Assembly: GCA_003023665.1 (NCBI GenBank)
Contig: PXYR01000125.1
Location: 1 to 5,145, forward strand
Source: Bacteroidota bacterium
GTDB lineage: Bacteria > Bacteroidota > Bacteroidia > Flavobacteriales > Schleiferiaceae
Length of the DNA: 5,145 bases
Reading direction: 5' to 3'
The notes under the pieces were generated by a model. It did no database searches and was not told where the DNA came from. It saw only the letters and a program-made list of their open reading frames with translations. Positions 1 to 5,145 of this stretch are shown piece by piece. The position numbers and the translations under genes were made by a program. Each line of letters begins with the position of its first letter. Positions within the stretch are counted from its first letter, which is position 1.

Positions 1-2522
1 TTTTGAAGGTCCCATGTGTATGTTTCATTTCCTTCCTTGTCCAAATAAACGGGTAATCCGTTCTGTGGATCAACGTGGGAGAATTGTACCAAGTAATTCG
101 TGCCAATTGGCATCCCAACGACCACGCGGGTGTCGTTTGTACCACCACTTACGGCATCAGGAGAATATTCTCCAATAGAGGTAATCTCGTTATAATTGCG
201 TGCAATATTGAAATCTGTAGTCCAGGTAAAATTATCAGTAACAATGTTTCTCGACTTTATTGCAAATTCTACACCTGTGTTGTAGACACTACCAACATTA
301 TCCCACCAAGAACCAAATCCTGTAGATCCTTGAAGGGCAACATTTAATAACATGTCGTTCGTCTGTTTTCTGTACCAAGCCAATTCACCAGAAATTCGAT
401 CATTAAACAGCCCATATTCAAGGGCAACGTCATAAGTTGTGGAGGTTTCCCACCTCAGATTTGCATTTTCACGGATAACAGGATAGCGATACGTCTGACC
501 GGCATAACCGTTGTTTGCCACATTATAATAACCGAACCATTGATACGATGGAATAGCCGAATTACCGTTCTTACCAACTGAAGCTTTCAATTTCAGAAAG
601 TTTATTGCGCTAAGCCTGTCCAAAAATTCCTCATCGGACATCACCCATCCAACGGATGCAGCCGGGAAATTACCGTACTTATTATTAGGGCCGAATTTAG
701 AAGAGCCGTCACGACGAATCAACGCCTCAGCATAGTATTTGCCCTTATAATTATAATTCAAACGAGTAAAGGCCGAAGCGAACGCATACTCTTCTATATA
801 GCTCAACGGGTCATTCACCCACTGACCTGTTTCTCTTATCTGACCAAGGGCCTCACTATCATAATAACCGTCCCAACGTTTGATTCTATTGTATTGATAT
901 TCGGATCCGATTAACCAGTTTATATGATGATTTTCTCCAAAATCCTTGATGTAGTTAGCAGTTGCATTTCCAGAAGTATTGTATACATCATAAGTATACA
1001 TATTTGCGCGACCTAAAAAGTTTCCATCTGCATCTTTATAGGTAGGGTCATATCCAGGTTTTTCCCAAATGTGATCCTCAAAGTGCATATAATCAAACGC
1101 GCCTTGACCGCGAATAGTCCAAGCGTCACTAAGCTTGTAATTCATAGTGACATTATTTATTGAGCGATCCTCTAGGGCCGTCCAATCTTTTAAGTCACGC
1201 TGCGCTACTGGGTTTAAGTTTATCCCTCCTTTAAGCCAATAGTCTCCAGCATTTGCAACTAAATTCCCGTCATCATCGAATTCATCGTTTTCATAATAAA
1301 TAGGATAAATAGGAAGTGCCTTTGACATTGCTTCTCCAAAACCTCCTGACCATGCAGCATCAATTCTATTGTTTACACCACGGGAGAGCGAAGTGCTCAA
1401 GCCAAGCTTAAATCGCTTAGAGAGGTCAAAATCTGCATTTATACGTCCCGATAGACGCTCATAAGAATTCCCGGCTAAATAACTGTGGTTATCGTTGTAA
1501 GAAAGGCCTGCATAAAAGTTGCCCCCCTTGAAACCGCGCGATGCAGAAAAATCATACCCGTGTTTTACTCCCTGTCGTATAGTTTCTTGTATCCAATCTG
1601 TTCCATCGTACGCTTGCGCTTCTGACCAGCTCATTCTGTTTCCGGGAAGTTCTGGTACACCAACATTTCCGTCATTCACCCACGCTTCCTCATACATTTG
1701 CAGGTATTCCTCTTTATTCATCATATTAGGCAATGCTGTTGGGTTTGAAAAACCCACTCTAGATGAAAAGTTGTAGGTCAACGATTTGCTTTTACCTCTT
1801 TTCGTTGTAATGAGCACAACTCCATTTGAACCGCGTGATCCATAAATACCTGTTGCCGCTGCATCTTTTAGTATTTCAACAGACTCTATATCGTTTGGAT
1901 TAATAGTGGCTAGTGGATTTGTGTTAAAACCACCACGATTTCCGTTTAAAAAGTAATCCTGCGTAATTGGAATTCCATCTACAACGTAAAGGGGATCACC
2001 ACCGGCAGAAATAGACGCGACTCCCCGAACCCGTACCATGGAACCAGAACCCGCAATACCAGAACCCGTAATCACCTGAACACCGGCCGCTTTACCTTGA
2101 ATAGCGTTTTCAAAAGACGGCGTGGGTATATCCGTTAATTCCTTGGATTTTATGGACACTACAGAACCCGTTAAATCGCGTTTACGAGCAACACCATAAC
2201 CTACTACTACAACTTCATTTAGCTGATTCAGTGATGGCTTCATTGTTAGGTTAATTACCATTTTACCCTTGACATCTACCTCCTTATTTACGGTTTGATA
2301 CCCTATGAACGTATAGGTAAGGACATGCTTTCCAGGTTTTAATGACAAGGTATATTGACCATTAAAGTTAGTAGATGCAGCAATTCCATCCTGTGTGGAA
2401 ATAGAGACAGACGGTAGTGGTTCGTTGTATTCATCCACTATTGTTCCTGAAATAGATTGGGCGTGCAATATGCCCGTAGTCAAAAACGAAATAATGACAA
2501 GAAAACGAGAAAACTGTTTCAT
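1..2522 (-). CDS. SusC/RagA-family TonB-linked outer-membrane transporter (partial, C-terminus outside window)
   Basis: Reading leftwards from the ATG at 2522-2520 there are 840 uninterrupted codons, and the frame is still open at the window edge. Residues 1-21 form a signal peptide (basic start, hydrophobic core, cleavage expected after LHA). Residues 23-95 are a carboxypeptidase-D-like regulatory domain (SGTIVD, then a GYQTV-type end). LNEVVVVGYG at 101-110 is the TonB-box region. The plug spans about 115-245, with VRVRG (163-167), DPLYVVDG (176-183) and DIESVEILKDA (211-221) through a GSRGSNGVVLITTKRG end. Barrel strands follow, including the family signature DGSSKFG near 605-611 and FPAASVGW near 619-626. 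Family members usually have about 1000 residues, so the last barrel strands are missing here. Such proteins import oligosaccharides or other bulky nutrients across the outer membrane with a SusD lipoprotein lid. A susD gene is expected beyond the left edge but is not seen. Substrate cannot be assigned. Confidence 0.96.
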   Translation of the reverse strand, partial: MKQFSRFLVIISFLTTGILHAQSISGTIVDEYNEPLPSVSISTQDGIAASTNFNGQYTLSLKPGKHVLTYTFIGYQTVNKEVDVKGKMVINLTMKPSLNQLNEVVVVGYGVARKRDLTGSVVSIKSKELTDIPTPSFENAIQGKAAGVQVITGSGIAGSGSMVRVRGVASISAGGDPLYVVDGIPITQDYFLNGNRGGFNTNPLATINPNDIESVEILKDAAATGIYGSRGSNGVVLITTKRGKSKSLTYNFSSRVGFSNPTALPNMMNKEEYLQMYEEAWVNDGNVGVPELPGNRMSWSEAQAYDGTDWIQETIRQGVKHGYDFSASRGFKGGNFYAGLSYNDNHSYLAGNSYERLSGRINADFDLSKRFKLGLSTSLSRGVNNRIDAAWSGGFGEAMSKALPIYPIYYENDEFDDDGNLVANAGDYWLKGGINLNPVAQRDLKDWTALEDRSINNVTMNYKLSDAWTIRGQGAFDYMHFEDHIWEKPGYDPTYKDADGNFLGRANMYTYDVYNTSGNATANYIKDFGENHHINWLIGSEYQYNRIKRWDGYYDSEALGQIRETGQWVNDPLSYIEEYAFASAFTRLNYNYKGKYYAEALIRRDGSSKFGPNNKYGNFPAASVGWVMSDEEFLDRLSAINFLKLKASVGKNGNSAIPSYQWFGYYNVANNGYAGQTYRYPVIRENANLRWETSTTYDVALEYGLFNDRISGELAWYRKQTNDMLLNVALQGSTGFGSWWDNVGSVYNTGVEFAIKSRNIVTDNFTWTTDFNIARNYNEITSIGEYSPDAVSGGTNDTRVVVGMPIGTNYLVQFSHVDPQNGLPVYLDKEGNETYTWDLQ

Positions 2523-2548
2523 GCGTTTATGTTAAGAATTGTTCTTTT

Positions 2549-2556
2549 CAAATGTA
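2549..2556 (-). promoter_or_regulatory. -7 promoter element for the susC-like gene
   Basis: On the minus strand this reads TACATTTG, an exact match to the Bacteroidota -7 consensus TAnnTTTG. It ends 26 bases before the susC ATG, so transcription should start roughly 20 bases upstream of the start codon. I found no convincing -33 TTG at the usual distance, which would fit a promoter that needs activation or is weak. The element is the distal half of the palindrome at 2549-2569. A protein bound there would mask it. Confidence 0.6.
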
Positions 2557-2569
2557 TAGAATACACTTG
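2549..2569. promoter_or_regulatory. Putative operator (imperfect 21-bp palindrome) at the susC promoter
   Basis: The arms CAAATGTA and TACACTTG flank the 5-base spacer TAGAA and pair at 7 of 8 positions. The architecture equals that of the palindrome at 3410-3430. Read on the minus strand, the two sites agree at 16 of 21 positions, including the core GTGTATT. The site overlaps the susC -7 box, a position typical for repression by occlusion. That the Nudix-type regulator encoded next door binds here is inference from proximity and shared sequence. Confidence 0.6.
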
Positions 2570-2599
2570 TTACACGGAAATAAGTAAAACGGGTGTATT
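2560..2599. repeat. Extra TACAC/GTGTA half-sites upstream of the susC promoter
   Basis: AATACAC at 2560-2566 is repeated in inverted form as GTGTATT at 2593-2599. A direct TACAC copy lies at 2571-2575, nine bases downstream of the one at 2562-2566. These match the core of the two 21-bp palindromes but do not form a second full-length site: the best alignment around 2590-2610 matches only 11 of 21 positions. They may be accessory half-sites or chance in AT-rich DNA. Confidence 0.3.
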
Positions 2600-2643
2600 A
2601 ACTGAATATGCCCAACATTTATCATAACAAGAAGGCAATCTTG

Positions 2644-3348
2644 CTACAATAGGCTATCTATTGACTTAACCTTGTACAAACGCGCAGGTTTATGAAGAAC
2701 CCCTTTCTGTTTTTCCTCTGTTGCCTCTATCACTTTTTCGCGAACAATTTTTTTGCGAAAATTTCTTTTGTCTAATTCTTCCTGTGTAATTGCCTCGTGC
2801 AGCTGCTGAAGCTGATTTAAAGTGAATTTGGGAGGTAGAAGTTCGTAAGCTGTTTTATTCAATTCAAAATGGCGTTGAAGCTTCATCAAAGCAACATCTA
2901 CAATTTCATTATGATCAAATGCCAATTCCGGTATTTCGGTAATTTCTACCCAAAGTGCTTCACCGGCGAAACTAGCAGGGTTTGGTACAAAATCTGCCAT
3001 TTTCACCAAAGCATAGTAGGCTACAGTAATCACCCTTTCCTTGGGGTTTGAACGATAAAGCTCTAGCCATTTACGATCTTTTTCAGCATTAACCCGTTGC
3101 GGGTTACCAAATGTGTGAAACTGCTTTAAATGAACGTCACGTAAACTGGCTAATTCCCATAATACTCGGTCAGCAGCGTCATCTAAACTTTCACCTTGAT
3201 GGATTAAATCACCAGGCAGCCTCTGCTTAAGAACACCTTGACCAATGTCTTTTTCTTCAATCAAAAGCGCCTTTAAGCTCTCGCCGTCAAAACCAAAAAT
3301 TACGCAATCAACACTGATATTAGGGTTAATGTCGTTTAAATCACTCAT
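2644..3348 (-). CDS. Nudix-domain transcriptional regulator, NrtR/AraR type
   Basis: This is a 234-residue protein. Residues 10-155 form a Nudix-like fold. The region matching the Nudix box (about 47-70) keeps Glu53, Arg61 and Glu65, but the REUxEE core has become RVLWEL, so two of the metal-binding glutamates are lost. Residues 168-228 match the winged helix of NrtR-family regulators: LLPPKFTLNQLQQLHEAI at 170-187, LDKRNFRKKI at 192-201, then a basic end with KPARLYK. Members of this family bind a metabolite in the inactive Nudix domain and release DNA. NrtR responds to ADP-ribose, and Bacteroides AraR controls arabinose use. The gene is divergent from pfkA and 121 bases upstream of susC on the same strand. 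Palindromes lie at both promoters, so these genes are the likely targets. The ligand is unknown. A catalytically active hydrolase is unlikely. Confidence 0.9.
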   Translation of the reverse strand: MSDLNDINPNISVDCVIFGFDGESLKALLIEEKDIGQGVLKQRLPGDLIHQGESLDDAADRVLWELASLRDVHLKQFHTFGNPQRVNAEKDRKWLELYRSNPKERVITVAYYALVKMADFVPNPASFAGEALWVEITEIPELAFDHNEIVDVALMKLQRHFELNKTAYELLPPKFTLNQLQQLHEAITQEELDKRNFRKKIVREKVIEATEEKQKGVLHKPARLYKVKSIDSLL

Positions 3349-3363
3349 GATGTGAATAATTGG

Positions 3364-3371
3364 TAAACTTA
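3364..3371 (-). promoter_or_regulatory. Possible -7 element for the regulator gene
   Basis: On the minus strand this reads TAAGTTTA, matching five of the six fixed positions of TAnnTTTG. It ends 15 bases before the ATG at 3348, giving a short leader. No -33 TTG is visible at the usual distance, so this is only the best candidate in the 100-base divergent region. Confidence 0.3.
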
Positions 3372-3409
3372 CTTTTTTGTGTCCTTGAAGATAAGCAGTA
3401 AAATTTTAA

Positions 3410-3430
3410 TAAGTGTATTATTTACACTTA
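3410..3430. promoter_or_regulatory. Putative operator (21-bp palindrome with perfect 8-bp arms) in the regulator/pfkA divergent region
   Basis: TAAGTGTA at 3410-3417 and TACACTTA at 3423-3430 are exact inverted copies around the spacer TTATT. The site ends six bases before the pfkA -7 box and covers the expected -33 region. Its right end lies 18 bases before the pfkA ATG, and its left end is 61 bases from the regulator's start codon, so one bound dimer could act on both genes. It resembles the site at 2549-2569. A winged-helix dimer of the neighbouring regulator is the obvious candidate binder, by inference. Confidence 0.7.
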
Positions 3431-3435
3431 GTTCT

Positions 3436-3443
3436 TATCTTTG
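3436..3443 (+). promoter_or_regulatory. -7 promoter element for pfkA-gap
   Basis: TATCTTTG matches the Bacteroidota -7 consensus TAnnTTTG exactly. Only five bases separate it from the first ATG at 3449. With the usual distance from -7 box to transcript start, the RNA would begin at or within a base or two of the start codon, implying a leaderless or nearly leaderless message. No second TAnnTTTG match lies further upstream in the divergent region. Confidence 0.6.
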
Positions 3444-3448
3444 CACTT

Positions 3449-4432
3449 ATGATGGATGATATTAATAACATTGTAGTTCTTACTTCAGGTGGCGACGCCC
3501 CTGGAATGAACGCCGCAATACGCGCGGTAACAAGAACTGCTTTATATCATAAAAAAAAGGTCTTTGGTGCCTACAGAGGTTACGAAGGAATGATTGAAGA
3601 TGATATCATTGAACTCACCACTCAAAGCGTAAAACACATCCTTGCACAAGGCGGCACCTTTTTAAAGAGCGCGCGAAGTCAAGAATTCAGAACAACTGAA
3701 GGAAGAGCTAAAGCAGCGTCAAATTTGAAGAAGCGCAACATTGATGCTTTAGTGGTTATTGGCGGAGACGGTTCTTTTACCGGCGCGCTGAAACTTGCTG
3801 AAGAACACGGAATCCGTGTAATGGGTGTGCCAGGAACCATAGACAACGACTTGTATGGAACAGATTATACCATTGGTTATGACACCGCAACCAATACGGT
3901 AATTGAGAGTGTAGATAAAATTAGAGACACCGCCTCTTCTCACAACCGCTTGTTTTTTGTTGAAGTCATGGGAAGGGATACCGGCTATATTGCGGCTTCT
4001 ACCGGATTGGCCACTGGAGCCTTAAGTATCATTCTGCCTGAAAGAAAAAGCACCTTCAAAGATTTGTTTGATGACCTTAGAAAAGCACAAGCAAAACGCA
4101 AAACCTCAAATATTGTCATGGTTGCTGAAGGCAACCACCTTGGAGGAATTTTTGAAATTGCGGAGGCAGTAAAAAAAGAATTCCCAAGTATTGATGTCAA
4201 AGTAACCAACCTTGGTCATACACAACGCGGAGGATCTCCGTCAACAAACGACAGGGTTCTGGCCTCTATTCTTGGCTATCGAGCTGTTGTTGGTTTGCTC
4301 GAAGGCAAAGCCAAGGTGATGACCGGTATGATCAATCAAAAAGTAGTTTATACACCTTTATCAGAAGCAATTTCAAAGACCACCGATTTAGACGAAGAAA
4401 TGCTAACTATCGCTAGAATACTAGCAACCTAA
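3449..4432 (+). CDS. pfkA: ATP-dependent 6-phosphofructokinase
   Basis: The product has 327 residues, normal for short bacterial PFK, and phosphorylates fructose 6-phosphate to the 1,6-bisphosphate in the cytoplasm, the committed step of glycolysis. Visible motifs are the nucleotide loop GGDAPGMN (14-21), GGDGS (105-109), PGTIDND (128-134) with catalytic Asp132, HNR (165-167), MGRDTG (174-179), AEG with Glu227, and GHTQRGGSPS (256-265). Gly after GGD and Gly129 in PGTIDND are the ATP-type residues; pyrophosphate-dependent enzymes have Asp and Lys there. Arg25 and Arg29 correspond to effector-site arginines of the E. coli enzyme, so allosteric control is plausible. I start at 3449 because this matches the family N-terminus. 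ATG at 3452 is equally possible. The in-frame GTG at 3413 lies inside the palindrome and would add unrelated residues. No Shine-Dalgarno is seen. gap follows after 14 bases, suggesting one operon. Confidence 0.97.
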   Translation: MMDDINNIVVLTSGGDAPGMNAAIRAVTRTALYHKKKVFGAYRGYEGMIEDDIIELTTQSVKHILAQGGTFLKSARSQEFRTTEGRAKAASNLKKRNIDALVVIGGDGSFTGALKLAEEHGIRVMGVPGTIDNDLYGTDYTIGYDTATNTVIESVDKIRDTASSHNRLFFVEVMGRDTGYIAASTGLATGALSIILPERKSTFKDLFDDLRKAQAKRKTSNIVMVAEGNHLGGIFEIAEAVKKEFPSIDVKVTNLGHTQRGGSPSTNDRVLASILGYRAVVGLLEGKAKVMTGMINQKVVYTPLSEAISKTTDLDEEMLTIARILAT

Positions 4433-4446
4433 CAACACATCAGATT

Positions 4447-5145
4447 ATGAGTAAAATTGCAATCAATGGCTTTGGCCGCATCGGTCGTTTGACATTCAGA
4501 AACTTGATTGAAAGTGATAATGTGGAAATCGTTGCAATCAATGATTTAACTGCCACAGATATGCTGGCTCACTTATTGAAATACGACAGTGCACACGGTC
4601 GTTTCAACGGCACAGTATCTCACACTGAATCTTCTTTAATTGTAAACGGCAAGGAAATTACAGTTTACGCCCAACGGGATCCGGAAACGTTGCCTTGGGG
4701 TGAATTAGGAGTTGATGTAGTAATTGAATCAACTGGATTCTTCCGCGATGCTGAAGGGATGGGCAAACACATCAAAGCAGGCGCAAAAAAGGTGGCACTA
4801 AGCGCCCCTGCCTCCGGGGACATTAAAACGATTGTCCTAGGGGTGAATGATGATGAATTGACTGCAGAAGACACCATGGTAAGTAATGCCTCTTGTACCA
4901 CCAATTGTCTTTCTCCTATGGCCAAGGTATTGGATGAAAAATTTGGCATTGAAAGCGGATTCATGTGTACCATTCACGCATACACGTCTGACCAGCGTAT
5001 TCAAGACGCTCCTCATTCTGATAAACGTCGTGCACGTGCCGCTGCTGTTAATATGATACCAACCTCTACCGGTGCAGCCAAGGCAGTTGCCCTAGTATTA
5101 CCGCAACTCAAAGGTAAATTAGACGGTTACGCCATGCGCGTTCCA
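4447..5145 (+). CDS. gap: Glyceraldehyde-3-phosphate dehydrogenase, type I (partial, C-terminus outside window)
   Basis: 233 codons are open from the ATG at 4447 to the window edge; about 100 residues of the usual 330-340 are missing. The enzyme oxidises glyceraldehyde 3-phosphate to 1,3-bisphosphoglycerate in the cytoplasm. The Rossmann motif INGFGRIGR is at 6-14, and Asp33 sits at the end of strand 2, where it favours NAD over NADP. The active-site motif ASCTTNC is at 148-154 with catalytic Cys150, and His177 in HAYTSDQ activates it. RRARAAAVNMIPTSTGAAKAV, which contributes to phosphate binding, follows near 193-213. In DAPH (187-190) the proline typical of NAD enzymes is kept, but the preceding leucine is alanine, so NAD preference is likely, not certain. 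The gene lies 14 bases after pfkA with no promoter-like element between, so it is probably cotranscribed. No Shine-Dalgarno is seen. Confidence 0.97.
   Translation, partial: MSKIAINGFGRIGRLTFRNLIESDNVEIVAINDLTATDMLAHLLKYDSAHGRFNGTVSHTESSLIVNGKEITVYAQRDPETLPWGELGVDVVIESTGFFRDAEGMGKHIKAGAKKVALSAPASGDIKTIVLGVNDDELTAEDTMVSNASCTTNCLSPMAKVLDEKFGIESGFMCTIHAYTSDQRIQDAPHSDKRRARAAAVNMIPTSTGAAKAVALVLPQLKGKLDGYAMRVP

Noticed and set aside
75..347. Plus-strand open frame of 90 codons
   Set aside because: It lies antisense within the susC reading frame and resembles no protein family I recognise.
1519..1776. Plus-strand open frame of 85 codons
   Set aside because: It is antisense to the susC barrel-coding region, which is intact and clearly coding. 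There is no supporting start signal.
2043..2068. Direct repeat ACCAGAACCCG, two copies 15 bases apart
   Set aside because: It lies in frame inside susC and encodes two Gly-Ser-Gly-like steps in the glycine-rich plug loop (about residues 152-160). This is ordinary coding redundancy.
2628..2643. Inverted repeat CAAGA/TCTTG right after the regulator's stop codon as a terminator
   Set aside because: The stem is only five base pairs and AT-rich, and no T run follows it on the minus strand. It is not convincing as an intrinsic terminator, so read-through into susC remains possible.
2869..3051. Plus-strand open frame of 60 codons
   Set aside because: It is antisense to the Nudix domain of the regulator gene and shows no independent coding signs.
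3413..3448. In-frame GTG at 3413 as an upstream start for pfkA
   Set aside because: It would begin inside the perfect palindrome and run through the -7 box. The 12 added residues are hydrophobic and unlike PFK N-termini. ATG 3449 gives the family's normal start.
3749..4209. Two minus-strand open frames (3749-3943 and 3985-4209)
   Set aside because: Both are antisense to conserved PFK motifs, which fully explain the sequence.
4665..4973. Minus-strand open frame of 102 codons
   Set aside because: It is antisense to the GAPDH gene, including the active-site cysteine region. It is a by-product of the coding strand.

Overview
The window looks like chromosomal DNA from a member of the Bacteroidota. 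It carries a SusC/RagA-type outer-membrane transporter, TAnnTTTG-type -7 promoter elements instead of sigma70 -10 boxes, and no Shine-Dalgarno sequence before any of its four genes. I cannot name the genus. The gene content resembles free-living Flavobacteriia or Cytophagia more than a specific known strain.

Layout. Bases 1-2522 (minus strand) hold the first 840 codons of a SusC-like TonB-dependent transporter, which runs off the left edge. Bases 2523-2643 are its promoter region. Bases 2644-3348 (minus) encode a 234-residue protein with a Nudix-like domain whose catalytic box is degenerate, followed by an NrtR/AraR-type winged helix. I read it as a transcription factor, not a hydrolase. Bases 3349-3448 are a divergent promoter region. 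Bases 3449-4432 (plus) encode ATP-dependent 6-phosphofructokinase. After 14 bases, the first 233 codons of glyceraldehyde-3-phosphate dehydrogenase run off the right edge at 4447-5145. No gene-free stretch exceeds 121 bases.

How the parts fit. The most interesting signal is a pair of 21-bp palindromes with the same architecture (8-bp arms, 5-bp spacer) that agree at 16 of 21 positions. One lies at 3410-3430, just upstream of the pfkA -7 box and in the shared divergent region. The other lies at 2549-2569 and overlaps the susC -7 box. With a Nudix-type regulator encoded between them, the simplest model is a local regulon. In it, one sugar- or metabolite-sensing regulator would jointly control outer-membrane import (SusC) and glycolytic flux (PFK, GAPDH), and probably itself. 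The ligand and the imported glycan cannot be read from this window.
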